DNA from: Paragonimus westermani
Taxonomy: Eukaryota > Platyhelminthes > Trematoda > Plagiorchiida > Troglotrematidae
DNA length: 64,000 nt
Assembly: GCA_008508345.1 (NCBI GenBank)
Contig: QNGE01001238.1
Span: 34,723-98,722 of the forward strand
Direction of reading: 5' to 3'
Shown here piece by piece: positions 54,571 through 64,000 of this stretch (the first letter of the stretch is position 1; each line of letters starts with the position of its first letter). Under the pieces are notes generated by a model. It ran no database searches. It was not told where the DNA came from and saw only the letters and a program-made list of their open reading frames with translations. A program made the position numbers and the translations under genes.

Positions 54571-57500
54571 AATTAGTCAGACTCTTCTATTTCACTTGTA
54601 TGCACCTAGTCGGTTATCCAGTTTGTCACCAGTTCATGTGTGACTGGCGTGTGCTAACGAAACGTTGCTCAAGTATAACAATTTTGACCCTATTTAAACT
54701 TTCCGCATCACTCGTTTACGTGCTACCTTGCAAAAGCGATCAAATTTTTTTTACTAGTTCCAGGGTTTAACTCTCCTTTTTGTTCAAGACGAGAATGAAT
54801 GAGAGCAACTGTGTAATTAATTCAATGTACTCTTCATCCGACTATATCCCAAGGCACCATGTCTCAGTTAGAAACTAATAAACGTGGAGGCTACGACCAA
54901 CCATAGTAGAGGTTCAACCTGAAACAACCAACCCTCTCCACTGTTCATAGGTAACTAGCAAACTGTATCACATCAGTTCACAGTGTGCAAAGTAAACTTT
55001 TCTGTAATTTTTAGCCGCTGCTGAATACTTGCTGTAGTTTGAAAAATTCCAGAACAAATGTTCGTGTCGTTGACTTCCATAGTCAGCAAATTAGTTTAAA
55101 ATTATATTGATTGCGTGCTCAACAGTAACGTGTATTACAAACGGGGATCAGGCTATAGCAACAGCGCATGCGAACGGTGAACATTAACAGGAAATATAGT
55201 GTAGAACAAGTGAACGTGCGGCGTAACACAATAGCGATAGAGAGAAGAGGAACGACACGTTCAAAAACCGAGCACGACTACGACAGTGCATGCAGAAGCG
55301 GTCCAGTTATTCCATTTTTAATTAGAGAACACTTTAACTATAGTCGAAAGCAGAATGAAATGACAGCCTCAATTGTTGGGAGCTTGAGTGTGAACAAAAA
55401 AATGAAATCCGTAGAGGGAAAAACCGTAATAGGAATACTCTTTGAAAGTGTAAAATGAAATTGCGTTCTAGACAAAATAATGATATACTCAGATCCACAA
55501 TTCATGATGGTTCGGGAAGAATCACTGTTCGCGGTGTGTCGTTTTAAGCTTGGCGGCTTGTGACTCAGTGAGAAAGAAGATCACTTGATTCCGGTTACAT
55601 GTAGAGTACCGTATTGACGAACTGAGACGGGAATAGAATATGAGAAGATGTTTTCATATAACCAATTGTTAATTGGAAGCATTTTAAAATTGAATTGGAA
55701 AACGAATGATCTTCTCCTCTGAACGCTCTCCAATGAACTGTTCATTCCATACACATGATGGTGGGGAAAGTGGATTAGTACTTAAGTATGATAGATCTAA
55801 TTAAGTTTTCCATCCTCAGGAGCAAAAACAAACGTGTATTCAGATTAGCTAGCCAACCAAACTGTTGCTTGAGTGAAATCAGTTGTTAAATAGTTAGAGA
55901 TTAATATGTGGTTAGGGGTTCTGCAACCGGAACTGGATTCCAATTCGTCGATGCTTAGACCACAGGTCAACAACCCATGGCCAGCAGTCCTAAACTGAAA
56001 TATAACGTCCACTGGTCACCAGAAAATTTATCCGACCTGCGGTCTAAACATAAATTAGCACCAACGTTCTGAAGTACCTGAATGCACGACCAAAATCTTT
56101 CCAAAAATAAAACACAGAAAGTAAATTGCAAACCCGGATGACAAAGGACCAGTAGGATAGAGTTCTGTGTCTGACCTCATTCAGCTTGTAAGCTAATAGC
56201 GAGAAACTTTTATGTGATAAACAGTATTAAACATTACAGCGTTTTGTTTCGTTTCAATCTTCACGTCCTGAGCGTCGTTTCAACGAAACAGGTACCCTAG
56301 GCATCAGTTTCACTAAACAGCAAAATACTTGTGTTCTCATACTGGGAAGCTTGAGAACTTAAGCAGGGATCATTGGAACTTGGACGGAAGAAGAAATCTG
56401 CAAAGCTCCAGATGTGGAGATCTATGATCTCTTTAAGAAAGCGCCCAATCAGGTTCTGGCAAGCTGATGCAAGGATGACGAGGAATGTGAAATGAGGAAG
56501 ACATCGACGTCGTGCTTGTGAAGTCAAGGAAACAAAACGAGGAAAAAATTTGGAACTTTTCGATACAGATGAAATTGGCCCGCCCTTCATCTGCTGGTAT
56601 GACATCCGGTCTCTGTCCGGAAGAGAGCAGTCAAGCCCCGGTTTAGATACAGGTCAGCTTATGCAATTGTTATTCAATCCACCAGAAGTTTTTTTTTGAA
56701 AATCTTTGGGATAAAAAACGGTATTTTTTGTCATGTCATTTGCTCTAAAGCGTTTGGTAGGTGAATTGTTGGCACTCACAGTTAGAACTTGGTTAGTGTT
56801 TCGGTTAGCGTTCCACAGATGCACAGCACAAAATTTAGAGGTGTCATCGCCAAACGCACAGTTTAGCATAATGATAAGCCCTTACCTGGTCTTCGAAGGT
56901 ACGATTATCGGATATTTTGCGCAGAGGTTATAAAATCTAAATCAATGTGAGAATTCATAGACAGCTTGACTTTAGACGATGCTAATTAAAATTCGTCAGT
57001 TTCCGAAATCGACCGACTTCAACAAAATACGAAAACAGCCACGTGAACTCAGGGTTGCCGATAATTGTGCACACTTTGTCCTAGAGTATGCTGAGCAAGT
57101 GATTCCAAGAAAAAGTGCATACATAGTTCAGACTACTGCCGTTCGATAAGACAACCAGAGAGGATAATAAGTCAAAACGGGATCGTAGATAGTGTAAGAA
57201 TTCATGAAAGAAGGAAATCGAAGAACTATTGAACAAGTTAGGTCCAGTCAGAGAGTGGACCGCCGGAAAGAGCGAACAGTCCACAGTGAATTATTTTGTG
57301 CCCGATCGTTGCTTTGTCAAATTCTCGTTGTAAAACGTGATTATATTTGGGCATATTGCTCAGCGCACAGACTGGTATAGCTCGACATATGTCTGTACCG
57401 ACACGTAAAATAATAAGATGAATCTGTGACTTGAAATGTGGTTGGTTATTTCGTTTTGTTCTCTGCTCGTAAAAAGTAACATTGGTCGAATTCGACTGAA

Positions 57501-58822
57501 GTTATCTACGCGATCATATGACCAAAAACTTGTCATCGAGAGGCATGACCAATTTCCGCTTATCCCCATCACAGAGAATCAAACTGGACACACGTCGAAC
57601 ACGGGCATTGCAGAAATCATTACTCTTATAGGCACTCGCCTTCTAGAGACCTGGTATTTATCAAATGACTTAGATGCAAACGTATAACAGTAGAAAACTC
57701 TATGAGCCGATGCAGCTGAAAGACTTGGGGAAATGTAACCGTGGTCGTGATCAAATGTCAGCGAACAAACAAACAAGCTATAACATACAGATAAGATTGA
57801 TAGTCAAGGAACAACAATCAAAATTTAAACAGCAAGGAGTAACGGAGTCAGTCGAAAAGCGAGACAAATGATCACTCAGATTTCATTTTGTTATTCCGTG
57901 GCAATAATGGAGAATGAACCTGTGGAGAGTTCATCAAAATCAGTCAGATCAGATGAACATCAATTCAATTCGTTCAATGCTGGCAAAGTGTTATCAATAT
58001 CGACTGCGACGGGGACAAGATGGAAGATACGTGTGTCCGGCTCAGAGTATATAACAGCTGTACATATGTAGATTTCATTATGACCGAAAATGGTAGTACA
58101 TTGTTGATTATGCCAACGGTCCAACGTTCTGGTCTGTCAGATTAATCTGTTCCATGATCAGGAACAACTTAGCGAGCAGTGTTTATGATTCTTATGATTT
58201 GCCAACGGACATGAACATGCGACATAGTATTTGATTTTGATGTCACCGTCTTCAAGCACCAGAGATTTTAACCAGTAACCATTATTCGACGAGCAGGTTC
58301 CTTCAACTCTCTGACCACCAGTCTTTTAAGCATTACTTCAAGAAGTAGACCAGCGTGGGTCTTAGCCAGTGCGTATTTGCTGGCGATGTCAACTGCTCAA
58401 AAACTGTCCAATTAACCGGTAGTGAACATTTATTACTTTTGTAAATTCAAATTTATCATTTTCGCGCCACTATTGCACCATCCTTTTCATTTCTCGCACC
58501 GATTTACATACTGGACGCTAATTCGTTAGTTTATGACCTAGAACGCTTTTCATATGCTTCATTGAACATTACTCACAACGTTGTTTGACGAACCATAAAC
58601 ACGCAAGAGCTCCGCTTATAATTTGTCTTTGGACTGAGACGGTGAAAGCCTTTTTCCGGAGACCACTGCTTTTCCTTCGGCTTGGGTATCGGTTCTTCGA
58701 GGTTACTACAGCGCGTACGGTATTATTGCGTAGTAGGGATCGTTACAGCTCAATCGTGTTCGCCCGGTCGTTCCGCGATGTGACAGTACCGATAACCTAG
58801 GATTAACACTGCGCAGCTAGAC
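54571..58822. other. About 4.2 kb non-coding, nothing recognised
   Basis: Downstream of the calpain gene on the minus strand. The + frame at 55168-55458 and the coding-like stretch at 56370-56640 (for example GTWTEEEICKAPDVEIYDLF) have no family that I can name and meet stops. Nothing here is firmly assigned. Confidence 0.4.
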
Positions 58823-58951
58823 CTACGGGAGATGTCGCGATAATAAACTCTGCGCTTCTTTGCTTTCAAGTGCAAAGAAGAGCTGACCATTCACACAAGC
58901 TTTACTCTGTGTCCAAATGTAAGGCCGACTGTAGAGAACAACATGGAGAAG
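58823..58951 (-). CDS. Calpain-type protein, probable last exon
   Basis: Begins after CTTCTACAG and gives LLHVVLYS, then a 34-residue extension (RPYIWTQSK... to stop at 58823). Joined to the previous exon it reads FDETS-LLHVVLYS. This aligns position by position with the usual calpain end (F-x-x-x-E-F/W-L-x-x-x-(L/M)-Y-S/A), but the extension beyond Tyr-Ser is unusual. The intron would be only 75 nt (58952-59026). An alternative acceptor (TCTCTACAG, ending at about 58936) is possible. Confidence 0.5.
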   Translation of the reverse strand, partial: LLHVVLYSRPYIWTQSKACVNGQLFFALESKEAQSLLSRHLP

Positions 58952-59026
58952 CTGTAGAAGTTCGTTTGTTTGTGGTTGCAAAAACAAGATCAACAGGTTC
59001 AGAGCAAAATCACAGATTCTACTTAC

Positions 59027-59202
59027 GCTGGTTTCGTCAAACACCGCTTTGTCTTCCGTGTTTTTGCTGGTGGACGCGTATATATCAAACAGCGTTTTCA
59101 GACGGGCACAACAAATGACGTAATCGTCGAAAAGTATACTGCCATCACGTCGTGAGAAACGCATCACCAGCGTAGCAAATATCGCGTTGTTCACCGAGAA
59201 TC
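59027..59202 (-). CDS. Calpain penta-EF-hand exon
   Basis: 176 nt with acceptor TTTTGCAG and donor AGC|GTAAGT. Completed by one base from the preceding exon, it reads GFSVNNAIFATLVMRFSRRD, then GSILFDDYVICCARLKTLFD and IYASTSKNTEDKAVFDETS. This is the fourth/fifth EF-hand region of the calpain C-terminal domain: G(F/Y)xxxNxxxxxxLxxRxxxxxGxIxFDDFxxCxxxLKTxFxxF is the family pattern. In calpains this domain binds calcium and pairs with the small subunit. Exon phase (one base in, phase 0 out) matches its neighbours. A related small-subunit or sorcin-like PEF protein is less likely, because of the DYVICCARLKTLF stretch. Confidence 0.85.
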
Positions 59203-61893
59203 CTGCAAAAGTAGGTCAATTAGTTCAAAAACAATTACCTAGTACGATTTCATGTAGAAGACCACATGCGTTTTGAAATCAGTTTTCTCAAATGAAAGAG
59301 AGACTTTATTATTGTCAAAGGCATTGGGCAAAATACGACATTATTAGCAAACAATACTCAACGTTTCATTTACCATGGGTGACCTAACATTAGAAACGTT
59401 ACTATCAAGGTAATATTACAACATTGCCGGATGAAGTCACTCGAGGTAGTCGAAAAGTAGAAGTTTACCAGGTGGCTCAGAAACAGTACACTAAGTATGG
59501 TGTTTAATTTGTTGAAACGGATGTCTCGCATTTAGTGTAATTGTTCCCAAACAGCTGCTAAACCTGGTTGGATAAGCTATTTGTTCAGTGTCGGAGTGAA
59601 CGCAGTCACGGTACTTCATAAGTGCTGTAATACACACCGCATGGAAAAGGTTAGAGTCAGGGTATACCTGACCCGAAGAACACGATTCCGTTGTCAGAGA
59701 TCAGATATCTCATGCCGTTACTGAGAGATGAACCGGCGTGGGATTCAGATATTTCTTCGCGAGCTCACGTGGTCACAAGGTCAATGGTATTCTATAAATA
59801 CCGACTATTTTCTCGTGGAAATTCGCAAAGCGTCTGGTGGTTAAATACATTGCTTATTCGGAGTCTGCTTCATCCGTGTTTCCATTGGTTCTTGTCGTTT
59901 GCAGTTTCGAGGGCAATCGGAAGGGGCACTATTCGGGTTATTCGTTCACCGTTGTTCGGATCAGTTATTCGCGCTCGTGTTCAATGGGATTCGGTTATAG
60001 CAAGAAACAATCACAGTCTAGCAAGAAGATACAAGTTAGACGAGCACAAGTGCGAGCCACCTGCCAGTTCTGTGCGACTAGGTGCATGGTACCACACAGA
60101 CTTGATATGGCTGAACACGTGGAATGGCGGCTCATTTGTATGAGGCATTCACTAGATCAATAGGGTGGACCACGCTACAGGAAACAACGTGGCAAAAGTT
60201 CAGTGAGAAAATTCTGGACGATTGCCTCACAGGGTAGGAGTAAACAGCCGACCACACACTTTGTCAGTTCGTTGTGTGCAGCTTGATGTGTTTGTACAGG
60301 GCCGAACGACGTTCTCAAATGATTCCGGGTAACAGAATCGGACAAAATAAGATGTTGTTAACTGCGATAACGGTCTAAATCAAGCGTCAATCAAACATTA
60401 CTCAGCCAAGTTTTGTTACCAGAACCGAACGGTGTCTCAGTTTATCAGACCGTCCACCCGGTGTCCAACACACTAACCCACTTGTTGCCACCATGGCTAC
60501 CACAGAGGTTCAACCATGTCACATTCAGGTGCTTCTGGGGGATACGGTACCTCAAGTGGAACAAAACAAGCAGACGGCTCACGTGGTTCTTTGTGCCTGC
60601 TTGATATGCGAGCTAAACGCTTAATTTTTTCTGTCTACCATCTCGCCAGATGCAGTGTAATAGCCTATCGCACCCAGTAAATAAAACGAAATCAGATTCA
60701 CGAGTAAAGCAGAAACTATTGTCGTGGGATGTCGATATTTTATTTACTTTCTTCAACCGTTCACTGAAACGGTAGTCCAAATCTGAACATCACAGAGTAT
60801 TCTAACGACATGTGTTTTGCGCCAACAACGCTCGTTTTTGACTTCGCTGATGGCCAGTTGGCAAACGGTGTAACAAAGACGTAAACCGCGGTGTCATAAC
60901 AATCTGCAACCATGATTTATGACACTAAACTTTCATCTCTGTTCTCCCCCATGCCAATCGTTTGCATTAATGGCTTCGGCAACCAATTCGGATGCTTGTT
61001 CGGTCACCGATTGGCTGTTAGTGTACGCGGTACAGAAACTACGTCCCCATCCGTTCGTTGTCATCATACCACACGTGTATACAATTGAACTGATTTTTAT
61101 TGGTTAAAAGACTAAAATGCAATGACAAAATTTCACAAGTTCAAATGACTATGTGTTTTAAAACTTGGAAGATTAGGAGTAGAACTGGCAACCTCTCAAT
61201 CAAATAAGGTGCTCCTGCCTAGTCGTACTGCATTGCCATCTCACACACTGTGAAAGATGCTGAAAGCACTAGCGTTCCAAGTTCGTTACGACAATAACGC
61301 TATACACTACATCGTGCTAATAAATGAAACCTCTATAAGAAACATGACCGGAATAGTCCACGCCATCTCTAGACAACTCATCTTCGTGCACTTTCGAACG
61401 TTTGGGGAAAAAGCAGGTGAGCTCTCTTTCAGTCTGAATAGACGAATTAAAAACAACCTAAAACTGGGCCGTATTGTTTGAAGGTTATTGGCTTTTTAGT
61501 GAGAAAACAACAGTTCTCATTTACAACAGTAATAACTTACCTACGACTAAATCCTACCACATTTTTGGGGCACGGTGGGATCCGTACAACGGTGCAAGTA
61601 GATAGTGACACTTGAACAGTTCTATTTTCTCAAATACACCTGTATTTGAGGGCACTTCCTACCACTGTATTAGAAAAACCTAACTAGAGCAGTACGGACC
61701 AATCACCTTAGATTCCCAGGTTTAAACGGAAACAGAAAGTGCTTCATTTAGTTCAAATGCAAGGCATTTTGGAAAAACTATAAACTGAGTCGGAAATAAA
61801 CAAATTTCATCCAATGATTGGACAGAATTATGTACAAATGTCAACAAACGGAGCGTAGATGCTCGCGGTCCAATACTGTTCCCAAAAACATAC
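59203..61893 (-). other. Calpain intron (2.7 kb)
   Basis: Bounded by donor GTATGT and acceptor TTTTGCAG. It contains unassigned open frames (59691-60143 +) and a perfect 10-bp inverted repeat CTCAAATACA-CC-TGTATTTGAG at 61629-61650. No mobile element was recognised. Confidence 0.75.
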
Positions 61894-61972
61894 CGACTGC
61901 TTTCAATGCGTTTCTTAGTTCAAAGGAGTTCATGCACCCGCTCTGATCCACATCGAACTTTTTGAAGGCAGT
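61894..61972 (-). CDS. Calpain EF-hand exon (79 nt)
   Basis: The acceptor CATTTTAG precedes the exon; the donor G|GTATGT follows. It reads TAFKKFDVDQSGCMNSFELR, then NALKAVG. The EF-hand loop D-V-D-Q-S-G-C-M-N-S-F-E is complete with Asp at 1 and 3, Ser at 5 and Glu at 12, so calcium binding looks intact. It ends after one base of a Gly codon that is completed by the exon at 59202. AFKKFDxDxSGxxxSxELRxAL is typical of calpain domain IV (EF-3). Exons further upstream (catalytic Cys protease core and C2-like domain) should lie beyond 61972 and were not found in the window. Confidence 0.85.
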
Positions 61973-63457
61973 CTAAAATGTCAGGGAAGCCGTAAAAGCA
62001 TCATTCGTATGTATTTTCTGTAAACAATCGACCGATTAGAGTATAGTTGAAAAGTGGAGTAATCGAAAAGGTTCAGAAACACGATTCTTATTAGCCTTCT
62101 TCAACTCCAGTTTGCAAAACAACTTAAACAATTGGCATGCCTATAAGCAGAAAATACTGCAATTTTGACAACTGCTTTGTCAGCTAGTTATGTGTGATGT
62201 GACAATGAACTGTCAAATAATGGCCACCACAACAGTAACTGAGAATTCGTTATGCGCCTTTCTGTTATTCAGCTAACAAATTTTTATTTCAAGTGATGTT
62301 TGAACACAGAATGTCGTTGCTACAGCGTGAATCAACAAAACAACTTCACAGGTTCAAAAGTCTTTGCAGGCAAAGTCTATGCGTTCTAATTGCTGTGTTG
62401 GTGGGGAAATAAATTGCCAGGTGTATACGGACAAAGCGAGTGTGGAGAAAGCCACTGCGATACAGATAGATGGGCACTGAAATGACATTCCAGCAAATAT
62501 ACACAACTGATGTCTTACAGAAATGGCTCACAATGGTAATCAGGAAACGTTATCCCTCACATTCTTGCCAAAAAACACAACAACTTGTTAAACTATGGCC
62601 ACAAACTTGAGTTATGCCTGTCAATATAAAAATCCGGAGTGCAAAATGGCATACATACACATGAGCCTACATATATCAGAATCCACTAAGTTTATCTCTG
62701 CGTAACTGATGAACAACCATGGATATAAAAGATTTCTTAGATATTTGCAATGCACGCAGTGAAGATGGACCTCAACTCACCAACCGTTTTGAGCTAGGGA
62801 TTTTTCCCAATGCATAGGTTTGACTAATGTCCCGTTAAATAAATGTCATATATTAAAAATGGTCGGTAGTCCAGTATGCTTGGTTCCAGATGAAGATTTA
62901 TTAACAAAGTGCACATAAAAAGAAAGGCCCAGCAAAAAGTCGCCTTAATGAATTCATTGCCATCGTAATCGTTAGTTAGAAGCGCTAATTGTATCCATTT
63001 TTAATTTTGCGAATATTTAGTTATTTAGGCGATTTCCACTTTGCTGTTGCGGTGAGCGATATCTCGAGCCACACAATATTTTGGGCGGACTTGCTAACCG
63101 GTAAGAGTGGGGAAAATGTTTGAACGTAGCTTCAATCGATAGGTTGAAGTTGTATTTTAGCAACATTCCTGCATAACGCTTGCATAAGAATATGACATCG
63201 AAGATGGACTAATGAATTCATCTTCAATAGCAAATAGCTATAACTTAACACACCTTTGCATTGGATGGCAACAGATTATCAGGTGAAGAAAGCTGACCGT
63301 TTTCATATCTTCACGACCTTTAAAGGTCGACTGGAATTTACTGAGTTAGCTGTTTGTTTTAGAATAATTGTGACCTTTGAATACACTATTACAGTGTAAA
63401 ATAGCATGACAACAAGTGTGTTGTTCCCATTAATTTACAAAAACACTTCATCCATAT
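61973..63457. other. Presumed calpain intron / unassigned
   Basis: A possible donor G|GTGAGT (minus) lies near 62774, after a short open stretch (QTYALGKIPSSKRL). A possible acceptor TTTCAG lies near 62490. No EF-hand or protease motif could be read, so these are not called as exons. Confidence 0.35.
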
Positions 63458-63998
63458 TGTAGCGAAAAGACGTCCAATAAAGCACAATCTTTATTGTCCA
63501 ATACGCTAGTTATCATGCCACGCGCGCGCTCGCGTTTATGAGTCAGCACTCCAACCCACAACACGCCCAGGTTTCCGCTCACGCGTCGTGTGCACTTCTG
63601 ACCGGTTTATGTGCGTGATCGGCGCCGTCTATCGGGGCCAAAGGGGGGAGGGTTCTGCTTGCCACTCTTCGCCCGTTAGTCCGATTTCGTTGAGCAATGG
63701 CTCGTCCGGTCGCTCTTGTTCTCCTCCATCTATCTACACTGGCCTCTGATCGTAGTCCACGACCGGGTCGCGATATTCTTGCGAGTGTTGGAATAATCGC
63801 GTCTCCGATTTTGTCGTCCCTTCTCTTTTGCCTGTCATGTCTCGCCCGTTGGTCTGATCCAGTCGAGGGAGGACTCCCCCGGTCGGCCCCGCCGTCCCCG
63901 ATCCGTTCGTTGTGGGGGTTTTGGTCGTGCCTCCCCTGCGTCGAGGTATTCCGTCGAGTGTTGGAATGCCCACACCTCCGGCCTGATTATCCACCACA
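63458..63998 (+). mobile_element. 541-bp LTR at the window edge
   Basis: Starts TGTAGCG and ends CCACCACA, with the canonical TG...CA of an LTR. It is an inverted, indel-free copy of 39609-40149. Only two bases follow before the window ends, so it cannot be told whether this is a solo LTR or the 5' end of a longer element. An 87-residue frame (63734-63997 on minus) is identical to the one in the other copy (39610-39873) but has no known domain. Confidence 0.85.
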
Positions 63999-64000
63999 CT

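Noticed and set aside
56370..56640. Coding-like stretch (TEEEICKAPDVEIYDLF)
   Set aside because: Acidic and plausible, but stopped by TGA after about 30 residues, with frames shifting; no family recognised.
62346..62490. Further calpain exon upstream
   Set aside because: An acceptor-like TTTCAG is present, but none of the three frames gives EF-hand or protease residues and the phase does not lead to the exon at 61972.
62774..62816. 43-nt calpain micro-exon (QTYALGKIPSSKRL)
   Set aside because: The donor is good and the phase would fit, but the peptide does not show the expected LW..I..WK pattern, so it was left uncalled.
1..64000. CRISPR arrays, bacterial operons, prophage or integrated virus
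   Set aside because: No regularly spaced direct repeats, Shine-Dalgarno-led gene runs, capsid genes or envelope genes were seen. The gag-pol remnant is a gypsy retrotransposon without an envelope-like frame.

Overview
This window is eukaryotic nuclear DNA. Short exons with consensus GT/AG splice sites, long introns and very dense, decayed retroelements point to a metazoan. The element mix is RTE-like and CR1-like LINEs, Penelope-like elements (PLEs), a Ty3/gypsy element with CsRn1-like features, and several tRNA-derived SINEs. I infer a parasitic flatworm, most likely a digenean trematode; this is not proven from the sequence. I see no bacterial operons, CRISPR arrays or intact rRNA/tRNA genes.

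Two host genes can be supported, both on the minus strand. (1) A leucine-rich-repeat protein: first coding exon at 28265-27807 and a later, C-terminal-type exon at 20494-20281. At least one connecting exon was not found. The ~7.3 kb between them carries a decayed RTE LINE, other repeats and a hairpin sequence. (2) A calpain-type penta-EF-hand region: exons at 61972-61894, 59202-59027 and probably 58951-58823, which join in frame. Weaker host-exon candidates lie at 38541-38708 (+), 48718-48855 (+) and about 41592-41867 (-).

Layout. 0.5-1.7 kb: SINE and CR1-like RT remnant. 3.10-6.14 kb: element bounded by 389-bp inverted repeats with no recognisable transposase. 7.1-9.65 kb: RTE-like LINE (endonuclease + RT), broken by stops. 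14.8-15.8 kb: SINE-like repeats. 17.2-19.4 kb: CR1-like LINE. 20.3-28.3 kb: LRR gene, with a PLE-like hairpin at 20.8 kb and a second RTE copy at 23.7-26.25 kb. 28.7-29.3 kb: inverted SINE pair. 31.8-32.2 kb: diverged LTR-like sequence. 34.0-36.5 kb: PLE (RT + GIY-YIG) with inverted 394-bp terminal repeats. 37.3-37.9 kb: a second PLE fragment on the other strand. 39.6-40.15 kb: 541-bp solo LTR with 4-bp target duplication; a length-identical, oppositely oriented copy ends the window. 40.2-41.4 kb: small element with long terminal inverted repeats and a coiled-coil ORF. 51.25-54.57 kb: Ty3/gypsy relic that has lost most of its RT. 58.8-62 kb: calpain exons.

No mobile element here looks able to move by itself. 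All recognised ORFs carry stops, frameshifts, deletions or changed catalytic residues. The most noteworthy structures are the near-perfect 62-nt palindrome at 20810-20871 beside hammerhead-like core strings, the PLE with inverted long repeats and back-to-back hairpins, the unidentified inverted-repeat element at 3.1-6.1 kb, and the twin 541-bp LTRs.
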